Source of the DNA: Oscillospiraceae bacterium
GTDB lineage: Bacteria > Bacillota > Clostridia > Oscillospirales > Ruminococcaceae
Direction of reading: 5' to 3'
Assembly (NCBI GenBank): GCA_021199355.1
Contig: JAJQIF010000009.1
Coordinates: 301,792-365,791 of the forward strand
Length of the DNA stretch: 64,000 nucleotides
The notes under the pieces were generated by a model. The model did not search any database. It saw only the letters and a program-made list of their open reading frames with translations, and had not been told where the DNA came from. Of the stretch, positions 9,266 to 17,578 are shown in pieces; the stretch's first letter is position 1, and every line of letters begins with the position of its first letter. Position numbers and translations under genes: made by a program.

Positions 9266-9958
9266 TCAGTACAGCTTTTCCCGAAGATAGAGAAGAAGCT
9301 TCTTCTCTCTCCTTGAGACCTGCACCTGAGTCATGCCCAATCTTTCGGCGGTAGCCTGTTGGGTGAGGTCAAGAGTAAACCTGCAATATATCAGCGCTTT
9401 GTCTCTGTCGCTTAGCTCGCTTAATGCCTGCCTCAGTGCAAGCGAATTTGTGATTTTGGTTTCAGGTGACTCCACAGGCAAATCGAGCTGCGGCTCGCCG
9501 TCTTCTACCGGAGTCAGGCTCACCGTCGGCTGTGATACGCTTAAAGCTTCGATAATCTCTTCCTGTGAGAATCCGGTTATCTCGGAAAGCTCGCTTATGG
9601 TTGGCTCTCTGCCGTTATCAAGCTCGAATTTGCCTGAAGCTCTTGAAACGGCAAGGGAACGCTCTTTTACGGAGCGTGAGACCTTGAGGCTTCCGCCATC
9701 CCGGAAAAGCCGCCTTATCTCTCCCAATATGACCGGCACGGCATAAGTGGAGAACCGGACGCCTCTCGACGTGTCAAAAGACTTTACCGCCTTCACGAGT
9801 CCTACGCATCCGGCACTGTACAGCTCTTCATATTCAATTCCTTTGCCCCTGAATCTTCCGGCACATAATCTGACCAGCCCAAGATTGTTTTCAACCGTTA
9901 TCTCGTCTTCAATAACGTCGGGAAACGCTTCATTTTTAGCATATGTCTGAATGCTCAT
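9266..9958 (-). CDS. sigF: RNA polymerase sporulation sigma factor SigF
   Basis: Sigma-70 regions: ENNLGLVRLCAGRFRGKGIEYEELYSAGCVGLVKAVKSFDTSRGVRFSTYAVPVILGEIRRLFRDGG; located after spoIIAB. Confidence 0.92.
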   Translation of the reverse strand: MSIQTYAKNEAFPDVIEDEITVENNLGLVRLCAGRFRGKGIEYEELYSAGCVGLVKAVKSFDTSRGVRFSTYAVPVILGEIRRLFRDGGSLKVSRSVKERSLAVSRASGKFELDNGREPTISELSEITGFSQEEIIEALSVSQPTVSLTPVEDGEPQLDLPVESPETKITNSLALRQALSELSDRDKALIYCRFTLDLTQQATAERLGMTQVQVSRREKKLLLYLREKLY

Positions 9959-9963
9959 AATAC

Positions 9964-10410
9964 CTAAAGCTTGATTCCGAGCTTTTTGCGCAACGTTACC
10001 GTGGTTCCCGAACCGGGTTTACTGGTCACTTTCACATCGTCGCAGAAGCTCTCCATGACGGAGAACCCGAGACCGGAGCGTTCCTCTTCGGGATGAGTGG
10101 TATAAAGCGGCTCCATAGCCTGTCCGATATCCTCAATTCCGCACCCTCGGTCTTTGATTTTTATGTATACCGTTCTGTCGGGATAGATTTTTGCCGTTAG
10201 CTCGATGTTGCCCGAGCTGTTTCTGTAGGCGTGAACTATACAGTTTGTGACTGCCTCGCTGACCGCTGTTTTTATGTCTATAAGCTCGTCCATCTTCGGA
10301 TCCATAAGTCCGACGAAACTGCTGACTGACGCCCTCGCAAAGCTCTCGTTTGCGGACAGGGCAGGGAACACAAGCTTCATTTCGTTTGTGGGTTTAGCCT
10401 TGTTTGCCAT
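9964..10410 (-). CDS. spoIIAB: Anti-sigma F factor SpoIIAB
   Basis: MANKAKPTNEMKLVFPALSANESFARASVSSFV...AVSEAVTNCIVHAY...DRGCGIEDIGQAMEPLYTTHPEEERSGLGFSVME GHKL kinase motifs; start revised from the ORF-track start. Confidence 0.93.
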   Translation of the reverse strand: MANKAKPTNEMKLVFPALSANESFARASVSSFVGLMDPKMDELIDIKTAVSEAVTNCIVHAYRNSSGNIELTAKIYPDRTVYIKIKDRGCGIEDIGQAMEPLYTTHPEEERSGLGFSVMESFCDDVKVTSKPGSGTTVTLRKKLGIKL

Positions 10411-10750
10411 CCTGATTACCTCCTTTTCCGAAAACAGTCCCTGTGAGCTTGTCCATACCCGCAATCGACATGACTCTTTCGATATACGGCGGCATGTTCA
10501 CAAGCTCAACTTTTCCACCGATTTCTTTCATACTAAGATTTCTTCCCATAACAAGTCCAACTCCGGAGCTGTCCATAAATGTCACTCCCGAAAAATCAAG
10601 TCTGAGTAACTGAGGCTTGTTATCGTTTATGGCTGTGTCGATGTCCGCTCGAAGCCATTTTGCGCTGTGATGATCGATTTCACCAGTAATTTTCGCAGTG
10701 AGGATGCAATCGTCATCCGATTCCATATATACCGGCATTTTAGTTTTCAC
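10394..10750 (-). CDS. spoIIAA: Anti-sigma F factor antagonist SpoIIAA
   Basis: STAS domain: LRLDFSGVTFMDSSGVGLVMGRN; first gene of the spoIIA operon. Confidence 0.92.
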   Translation of the reverse strand: MKTKMPVYMESDDDCILTAKITGEIDHHSAKWLRADIDTAINDNKPQLLRLDFSGVTFMDSSGVGLVMGRNLSMKEIGGKVELVNMPPYIERVMSIAGMDKLTGTVFGKGGNQDGKQG

Positions 10751-10844
10751 TTCTCCTTCTTTGTTCTTTTTGCATAATTTTAAGGCGGTAAAGCCGCGAA
10801 ATCTGTCACACTCGGAAGATTTGAAAAAAATTTTTAAAAACCTC

Positions 10845-10872
10845 TTGACTTTCGCGGAAAAAGGGGTATACT
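10845..10872 (+). promoter_or_regulatory. Sigma-A promoter of the hrcA operon
   Basis: TTGACT (10845-10850), 16-nt spacer, TATACT (10867-10872), overlapping the CIRCE region. Confidence 0.7.
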
Positions 10873-10876
10873 ATAA

Positions 10877-10903
10877 TTAGCACTCGGAAAGAAAGAGTGC
10901 TAA
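10877..10903 (+). promoter_or_regulatory. CIRCE element (HrcA operator)
   Basis: TTAGCACTC-GGAAAGAAA-GAGTGCTAA, exact match to the consensus. Confidence 0.97.
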
Positions 10904-10954
10904 CACTTAAAAATTCAAATTGCCAACAGTCTTAATTCAAAGGTGAGGAATATT

Positions 10955-12058
10955 GTGGACGACCGAAAAATGAGAATACTTGCCGCCGTTGTTGACGAAT
11001 ATATCGTTACGGGCGAGCCGGTAGGGTCAAAATCAATAATGCGCTATGTCAATGCCTCAAGCGCGACAATCCGCAACGAAATGGCGGAGCTTGAGAAGCA
11101 GGGATATCTTGAACAGCCTCATACTTCCTCGGGAAGAGTTCCGACCTACAGCGGCTACAGGCTTTATGTCGACCATCTTATGCAGACAAATCCGATTCCC
11201 CCGGAAGAGCAGGAAAAGCTCGAAAGCATGCTCCCTAAGGATGACTATTCCGAAGAGAATCTCGTCAAGTCCGCTTCAAATGCTTTGGCGGAGCTCACAA
11301 GCTGTGCGACGTTTGTAACGACAGAAAACCCGAAGTTTTCGGTAATATCGAAGGTTGAGGTTATCCCGACAGGCAAGAGGATGTATGTCCTTCTGATGAT
11401 TTCTTCGACAGGAAGAATCCAAAACCGTACATGCAGACTGCAGCTTGACCTGACCGATGAACAGCTCAGCTACTTCACCGATTTCGTCAAGGAGAATCTT
11501 GAAGGCGTTCCGGTAAACGTGTTTAGCGATGAGATGCTTGAGAAGCTCGAAACGGCGATGGGAACCTACTTATTGACGCTTTCACCGCTCATGCAGGCAA
11601 TCTTCGACATGTCAAAGGACATGGCACAAAGAGATATAAGCATCTCGGGCGCCAAGAATCTGATTACGAGAACCGATGTCGATAAAAACGAGCTCATGAC
11701 CTTCATCGACACAAGCGATGAACTGAGGGAGCTCATTGATGACAGCTTCAGCGGAATACATGTCGTATTTTCTGAGGAGAACGACAATTTCGTAATCGGA
11801 AATTCAAGCCTTGTAAGCGGAGATTTCACAAAGAACGGCGAGGTTGCGGGGCATCTTGGCGTAATTGGTCCGATGAGAATCGATTACAAGAAAGTAATCC
11901 CTTACGTTGAATTTTTCACAAATAAGATTTCCGAAATTCTTTCGACCGCCGAAGGTGCACAGAATGAATTGAGAATTATATCGGACGACGGTGTCATTTC
12001 ACAGCCGCCGGATGCGACAGATACCGAAGAAAATGAGGTGAATACTAAGGATGAGTAA
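10955..12058 (+). CDS. hrcA: Heat-inducible transcriptional repressor HrcA
   Basis: DDRKMRILAAVVDEYIVTGEPVGSKSIMRYVNASSATIRNEMAELEKQGYLEQPHTSSGRVPTYSGYRLYVDHLM; probable GTG start at 10955 after an AGGTGAGG RBS. Confidence 0.95.
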   Translation: MDDRKMRILAAVVDEYIVTGEPVGSKSIMRYVNASSATIRNEMAELEKQGYLEQPHTSSGRVPTYSGYRLYVDHLMQTNPIPPEEQEKLESMLPKDDYSEENLVKSASNALAELTSCATFVTTENPKFSVISKVEVIPTGKRMYVLLMISSTGRIQNRTCRLQLDLTDEQLSYFTDFVKENLEGVPVNVFSDEMLEKLETAMGTYLLTLSPLMQAIFDMSKDMAQRDISISGAKNLITRTDVDKNELMTFIDTSDELRELIDDSFSGIHVVFSEENDNFVIGNSSLVSGDFTKNGEVAGHLGVIGPMRIDYKKVIPYVEFFTNKISEILSTAEGAQNELRIISDDGVISQPPDATDTEENEVNTKDE

Positions 12059-12644
12059 TGAAGATATAAAAGAGGAGAAGACCGAGGAGACTTCTGAAAA
12101 AGAAGTAATGGAAGAGGTTGAAGCCACAGATGAAGCTTCCGAGGTCGAAAATTCCGAGGCAGTCGAAGAAGCTCCCGAGGACGATGAGCTCACACTCTTG
12201 AAGAAAGAGAACGAAGAAATAATAAAAGAGCTTGCAGACCTCACGGATAAGTATCAGAGACTTGCCGCTGAGTACGACAATTTCAGAAAGCGTACTCAGA
12301 AGGAAAAGGCGGATATTTATCCCGACGCAATGGTTGCCGCAATAAAGGAGTTCCTCCCGATGGCGGATAACTTCGAGCGTGCCGCTACTGCCGAGACAAC
12401 CGATGAAAAGTATAAGTCGGGCGTCATGATGATCCAGAATCAGCTTTCAGATGCCTTTAAAAAGCTCGGAGTTGAGATAATCGACCCGAAAGGGGAGGAG
12501 TTCGACCCTCAATTAGAGGATGCCGTAACTCAGATAATTGATGAAAACCTTGGCGACAATGTCGTTGCCGAAGTTTATCAGAAGGGCTACAAGCGTGGCG
12601 ATAAGGTCATAAGACCCGCTATGGTCGCCGTTGCAAACTGTTAG
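12051..12644 (+). CDS. grpE: Nucleotide exchange factor GrpE
   Basis: LAAEYDNFRKRTQKEKADIY...FLPMADNFERA...DEFDPQLEDAV-like C-terminus; between hrcA and dnaK. Confidence 0.94.
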   Translation: MSNEDIKEEKTEETSEKEVMEEVEATDEASEVENSEAVEEAPEDDELTLLKKENEEIIKELADLTDKYQRLAAEYDNFRKRTQKEKADIYPDAMVAAIKEFLPMADNFERAATAETTDEKYKSGVMMIQNQLSDAFKKLGVEIIDPKGEEFDPQLEDAVTQIIDENLGDNVVAEVYQKGYKRGDKVIRPAMVAVANC

Positions 12645-12699
12645 TCCGAATAAAACAAGAAAAATCCAAATTTATCATACTTAATAAGGAGAGATTTAT

Positions 12700-14532
12700 A
12701 TGTCAAAAATCATAGGTATAGACCTTGGTACAACCAATTCATGCGTAGCTGTTGTTGAAGGCGGCGAGGCAGTAGTAATCCCTAACAGTGAAGGCGCAAG
12801 AACAACTCCTTCTGTTGTCGGAGTATCAAAGAACGGCGACAGACTCGTAGGTCAGGTTGCCAAGAGACAGGCAGTTGTCAACTATGACAACACCGTAATT
12901 TCAATCAAGCGCCATATGGGCTCCGATTACAAGGCTCAGATGGGCGGCAAGAGCTACACTCCTCAGGAGATTTCCGCAATGATTCTCCAGAAGCTGAAGC
13001 AGGATGCTGAAGCTTACCTCGGCGAGAAGGTAACCGATGCTGTTATCACCGTTCCGGCTTACTTCACCGACTCCCAGCGTCAGGCAACCAAGGACGCAGG
13101 ACAGATTGCCGGTCTTAACGTCAAGAGAATCATCAACGAGCCTACAGCCGCGGCACTTTCCTACGGAATCGACAAGGAAGAAAGCCAGAAGGTTATGGTT
13201 TATGACCTCGGCGGCGGCACCTTCGATGTCTCTATTATCGAGATGGGCGAGGGCGTAACCGAAGTATTGGCGACAGCAGGTAATAACCACCTCGGCGGCG
13301 ACGACTTCGACCAGAGAATCATTGACCTTCTCGTAAGCGAATTCAAGAAGTCGGACGGCATTGACCTTTCGAACGACAAGATGGCGATGCAGAGACTCAA
13401 GGAAGCCGCTGAAAAGGCTAAGATTGAGCTTTCAAACGTTGCTTCCTCCAACATCAACCTTCCGTTCATCACAGCTGATGCAACAGGACCTAAGCACCTC
13501 GACTACACTCTCACAAGAGCTAAGTTCAACGAAATCACCGCTGACCTCGTTGAGGCAACAGTAGGACCGGTTAAGCAGGCACTTTCCGACAGCGGACTCT
13601 CGACCAACGATATCAATAAGGTTCTCATGGTCGGCGGTTCTTCAAGAATCCCCGCAGTCGTAGATACAGTAAGAAAGATTACCGGCAAGGAGCCGTTCAA
13701 GGGAATCAACCCCGATGAGTGCGTTGCTCTCGGTGCCGCACTTCAGGGCGGTATCCTCGGCGGCGACGTCAAGGAAGGTCTTCTCCTTCTTGATGTAACT
13801 CCGCTTTCACTCGGTCTTGAGACCATGGGCGGTATCTGCACCAAGATTATCGACAGAAACACCACTATCCCTGTTTCCAAGTCTCAGATATTCTCTACTG
13901 CGGCAGACAATCAGTCCGCAGTTGATATCAACATCCTTCAGGGTGAAAGAGAATTCGCCAAGGACAACAAACAGCTCGGTATGTTCCGCCTCGACGGTAT
14001 TGCTCCCGCTCCGAGAGGAATCCCTCAGATCGAGGTTACCTTCGATATTGATGCCAACGGTATCGTAAACGTATCCGCAAAGGATCTCGGCACCGGTAAA
14101 CAGCAAAAGATTACAATCACTTCTTCCACCAACATGTCCAAGGACGATATCGACAAGGCTGTCAAGGAAGCCGAGCAGTTCGCCGCAGAGGACAAGAAGA
14201 AGCGTGAGGATGTCGACACAAGAAATCAGGCTGACCAGATGGTCTTCCAGTGCAAGAAGTCCCTCGAGGAATTCGGCGACAAGGTTGACGCTTCTGACAA
14301 GTCCGATTGCGAAGCCAAGATTTCTGCTCTCGAGGAAGCTCTCAAGGGCACTGACATGGAAGCTATCAAGTCGAAAGAGAAGGAGCTCGAGCAGTCGATT
14401 CAGAATATAGCCACAAAGGTATACTCTGCCGCTGCCGCTGAACAGCAGAATCAGCAGGGACCTGACGACAACGGTGGCAATAATGGCGGAGACGACAACG
14501 TAGTTGATGCCGACTTCACCGATGCCGACTGA
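12700..14532 (+). CDS. dnaK: Molecular chaperone DnaK
   Basis: [40 protein letters not shown]; full-length HSP70, 610 aa. Confidence 0.98.
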   Translation: MSKIIGIDLGTTNSCVAVVEGGEAVVIPNSEGARTTPSVVGVSKNGDRLVGQVAKRQAVVNYDNTVISIKRHMGSDYKAQMGGKSYTPQEISAMILQKLKQDAEAYLGEKVTDAVITVPAYFTDSQRQATKDAGQIAGLNVKRIINEPTAAALSYGIDKEESQKVMVYDLGGGTFDVSIIEMGEGVTEVLATAGNNHLGGDDFDQRIIDLLVSEFKKSDGIDLSNDKMAMQRLKEAAEKAKIELSNVASSNINLPFITADATGPKHLDYTLTRAKFNEITADLVEATVGPVKQALSDSGLSTNDINKVLMVGGSSRIPAVVDTVRKITGKEPFKGINPDECVALGAALQGGILGGDVKEGLLLLDVTPLSLGLETMGGICTKIIDRNTTIPVSKSQIFSTAADNQSAVDINILQGEREFAKDNKQLGMFRLDGIAPAPRGIPQIEVTFDIDANGIVNVSAKDLGTGKQQKITITSSTNMSKDDIDKAVKEAEQFAAEDKKKREDVDTRNQADQMVFQCKKSLEEFGDKVDASDKSDCEAKISALEEALKGTDMEAIKSKEKELEQSIQNIATKVYSAAAAEQQNQQGPDDNGGNNGGDDNVVDADFTDAD

Positions 14533-14611
14533 TTCAGACAGACAAAATAAAGCCAATCCGCCGAGCTTCATGGCGCGGCGGATTGGCAAACTTTCAATAT
14601 GGGAGTAAATT

Positions 14612-15793
14612 ATGGCGGATAAAAGAGATTACTACGAGGTCTTGGGTGTGCAGAAGGGCGCGACGGACGACGAGCTCAAGCATGCATACAGAACCCTCGC
14701 AAAGAAATATCATCCCGACCTTCACCCGAACGATAAGGAAGCCGAGGCTAAATTCAAAGAGGTCAACGAAGCATACGAGGTTCTTTCCGACAAGGACAAG
14801 AGGCAGAAGTATGACCAGTTCGGCTTTGCGGGAGTAGACCCGAGCTATGGAGCCGGTCAGGGCGGCGGAGCGTACGGCTCTTACGGCGGTACCGGCGGCT
14901 TCGGAGGAGGCTTTGGCGGATTCGGTGCCGACATGGGTGACATCTTCGACGCTTTCTTCGGCGGCGGTTCGACCCGTTCGAGCGCTTCAAATGCCAATGC
15001 TCCGAAGCGTGGTCAGGATTTGCGTCAGAAAATGACAATAAGCTTCATGGAAGCCTGCAAGGGCACAAAGAAGAATGTAAGAGTTTCACGTTATGATACC
15101 TGTCCCGATTGCAAGGGCACCGGAGCCAAGGGCGGTGCACAGCCGGAAACCTGCCCCGATTGCCACGGCACCGGAACGGTGAGAATAAACCAGAGAACCG
15201 CTTTCGGCACCTTCCAGTCAACACAGACCTGTTCGAGGTGCGGGGGCAGAGGTAAGATTATAAGAGAAGCCTGCACAACCTGTCAGGGGCAGGGAAGAGT
15301 CCGTTCGACCCTTTCACGCGAGGTTGAGATTCCCGCCGGAATTGATGACGGTCAGACGCTTCGCGTTCCGGGAGCCGGAAACTGCGGTGTAAACGGTGGA
15401 GGCTTCGGTGACCTCAATATAAAGATCAACGTCACCGAGGATGAGCTTTTCGAGCGTGAAGGCTACGACATCTATACCGAAGTTCCGATTTCATATATCC
15501 AGGCAGTTTTGGGCGACGAGATAACCGTTCCTACCATCGACGGCAACGTTAAATATACAGTTCCCGCCGGAACTCAGACCGGCACCGTATTCAGACTTCG
15601 CGGTAAGGGCGTCAAACGCCTTTATAAGAACGATCGTGGCGACCAGTATGTAACCGTTAAAGTCGAAGTCCCGAAGAATCTGAATAAGAAACAGGCTGAT
15701 TTGCTGAAGGCGTTCGATGATTCTCTTGAGGATAAGAACTCGGCTTCGAGAAAAAGCTTCTTTGATAAGCTCAAGGATTACTGGAACGGATGA
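14612..15793 (+). CDS. dnaJ: Molecular chaperone DnaJ
   Basis: J domain [33 protein letters not shown] region, four CxxCxGxG zinc-finger motifs. Confidence 0.98.
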   Translation: MADKRDYYEVLGVQKGATDDELKHAYRTLAKKYHPDLHPNDKEAEAKFKEVNEAYEVLSDKDKRQKYDQFGFAGVDPSYGAGQGGGAYGSYGGTGGFGGGFGGFGADMGDIFDAFFGGGSTRSSASNANAPKRGQDLRQKMTISFMEACKGTKKNVRVSRYDTCPDCKGTGAKGGAQPETCPDCHGTGTVRINQRTAFGTFQSTQTCSRCGGRGKIIREACTTCQGQGRVRSTLSREVEIPAGIDDGQTLRVPGAGNCGVNGGGFGDLNIKINVTEDELFEREGYDIYTEVPISYIQAVLGDEITVPTIDGNVKYTVPAGTQTGTVFRLRGKGVKRLYKNDRGDQYVTVKVEVPKNLNKKQADLLKAFDDSLEDKNSASRKSFFDKLKDYWNG

Positions 15794-15916
15794 GGTTGAC
15801 GGCTGTATTGTGTGGATGTACACCAATCCGTATCATATATTTATATTTACAATCAATGCCGTATGAGTTATAATCTTAATATAAAAGGCTGACAGCGCGT
15901 TTTTTCGGATAATTTC

Positions 15917-15932
15917 CCGAAAACGGTTGCAA
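15917..15932 (+). promoter_or_regulatory. Candidate catabolite-responsive element (cre)
   Basis: CCGAAAACGGTTGCAA fits WTGNAANCGNWNNCWW except at its first two positions; upstream of the GH27 gene. Confidence 0.4.
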
Positions 15933-15982
15933 AGCCTTGACGGTTAATAAATTCATACTTGCATCTGAAAGGAAGAGATTAT

Positions 15983-17143
15983 ATGCCTAAGAATCTGGGA
16001 CGTACTCCACCTATGGGCTGGAACTCATGGAATACCTTCACATGGAACATCAATGAAGAGCTTGTTATGCAGGCGGCTGACGAAATGGTCGCAACTGGGC
16101 TTAAGGATTGCGGCTATGAATACATAGTTATCGACGATTGCTGGTCCAAAAAAGAAAGAGATGAAAACGGCAAGCTCGTTGCCGACCCCGAAAAGTTCCC
16201 TCACGGAATGAAGTATCTTGCCGACTACATTCATTCGAAAGGGCTCAAATTCGGTATGTATTCCTGCTCGGGGACCCACACCTGTGCGGCTTATCCGGCA
16301 TCCTTCGAGCATGAATTTGTCGACGCGAATACCTTTGCAGAGTGGGGCGTTGACTTCCTCAAATATGATTACTGCTTCAAGCCGAAGGGAATCCCCGGCG
16401 AGCTTCTTTACAAGAGAATGGGAATGGCACTTCGTAACTGCGGAAGAGATATCCTCTTTTCGGCATGTAACTGGGGTCAGGATGACGTCTACACATGGAT
16501 CAAGGAAACCGGTGCCCAGATGTTCCGTTCTACCGGCGACATTCAGGACAGTTGGAACTCCATCGTAAACCTCGCGAAATCCCAGTTCGGCAGACAGAGC
16601 CAGCAGGGTGTTTACTGTTGGAATGATATCGACATGCTCGTTGTCGGAATGCACGGCGGCTCGAATAACGACTTTATCGGTGACGGCGGCTTCGGTTGCA
16701 CCGATACCGAATACAAGACCCACTTTTCGCTTTGGGCAATGATGAACTCTCCCTTGATGATTGGTTGTGACATCAGAAATATGAGCGATGCCACCAAGGA
16801 AATTCTCATGAATAAGGACGTTATCGCCATCAATCAGGACCCCGAGGGAAGGGGAGCATATGTCCTCGATTCTTCCGGATGGGACGACGGTCAGGTCATG
16901 ATTCTTGTCAAGCCTCTTGAGAACGGTGATTATGCAATCGGTCTCTTCAACTTCGGAGATAAGTTCGGCAGAGCGGCATCATTCCCGTTCTGGGATATGG
17001 GACTTCCGTCCTCTGCGGGTTACGGCTTCGAGATGTACGATTGTTGGAAGCATGAAACAATCGGCACCTATGCCGAAAGGTTCACAGCCGATGTTGAGGC
17101 TCACGATTGCCTTATTCTGAGAGCCAAGCTCGTCAAGCTCTGA
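15983..17143 (+). CDS. Glycoside hydrolase family 27 alpha-galactosidase
   Basis: LGRTPPMGWNSWNTF...YEYIVIDDCW...GLKFGMYSCSGTHTCAAYPAS...WGVDFLKYDYC...WNDIDMLVVG typical GH27; no signal peptide. Confidence 0.92.
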   Translation: MPKNLGRTPPMGWNSWNTFTWNINEELVMQAADEMVATGLKDCGYEYIVIDDCWSKKERDENGKLVADPEKFPHGMKYLADYIHSKGLKFGMYSCSGTHTCAAYPASFEHEFVDANTFAEWGVDFLKYDYCFKPKGIPGELLYKRMGMALRNCGRDILFSACNWGQDDVYTWIKETGAQMFRSTGDIQDSWNSIVNLAKSQFGRQSQQGVYCWNDIDMLVVGMHGGSNNDFIGDGGFGCTDTEYKTHFSLWAMMNSPLMIGCDIRNMSDATKEILMNKDVIAINQDPEGRGAYVLDSSGWDDGQVMILVKPLENGDYAIGLFNFGDKFGRAASFPFWDMGLPSSAGYGFEMYDCWKHETIGTYAERFTADVEAHDCLILRAKLVKL

Positions 17144-17346
17144 TGGCGAATTACGAAACCTGCCGCAAGTGCGGGCATAAGCTCGAAGGCGACGACATAG
17201 CGATTTATCGCAAGCTTGTGCTCAGGTGTGCAGATGAGTTTCTGTGCATCGACTGCCTGGCGGAGTATCTGGGGGTAAGCCGTGCGGCAATAGAAGCAAA
17301 AATCAGGTATTATCGCGAAAGCGGGACATGCCTTTTGTTCAGATAA
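17143..17346 (+). CDS. Small (67 aa) Cys-pair protein of unknown function
   Basis: MANYETCRKCGHKLEGDDIAIYRKLVLRCADEFLCIDCLAEYLGVSRAAIEAKIRYYRESGTCLLFR; TGATG overlap with the GH27 stop. Confidence 0.7.
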   Translation: MANYETCRKCGHKLEGDDIAIYRKLVLRCADEFLCIDCLAEYLGVSRAAIEAKIRYYRESGTCLLFR

Positions 17347-17353
17347 GTTAATA

Positions 17354-17382
17354 AGAAGCCGGCAATTACGCCGGCTTTTTTA
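17354..17382 (+). terminator. Rho-independent terminator
   Basis: AAGCCGGC-AATTAC-GCCGGCTTTTTT. Confidence 0.85.
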
Positions 17383-17447
17383 ACGGGCTTTCAACATCTT
17401 AAGTGTGATATAGCGGTGAAAAGCTGTTGAAAGATAGCCGAGGCTAA

Positions 17448-17476
17448 TTGACTTTTGCGACATGTGATGATATTAT
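17448..17476 (+). promoter_or_regulatory. Putative sigma-A promoter of ABC transporter gene
   Basis: TTGACT, 17-nt spacer, TATTAT. Confidence 0.5.
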
Positions 17477-17578
17477 AGAGTTTAAGACAAAATCAATAAT
17501 AAGACACCTTTGAAAAAGTTGTCGGGCAATGGTATTACATATGTGAAAGGAGAGCCTTAAACAAGGCGACATATAATA

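Noticed and set aside
13807-14589. 260-aa antisense ORF opposite dnaK
   Set aside because: Shadow ORF of dnaK, with low-complexity L/S/V-rich translation.
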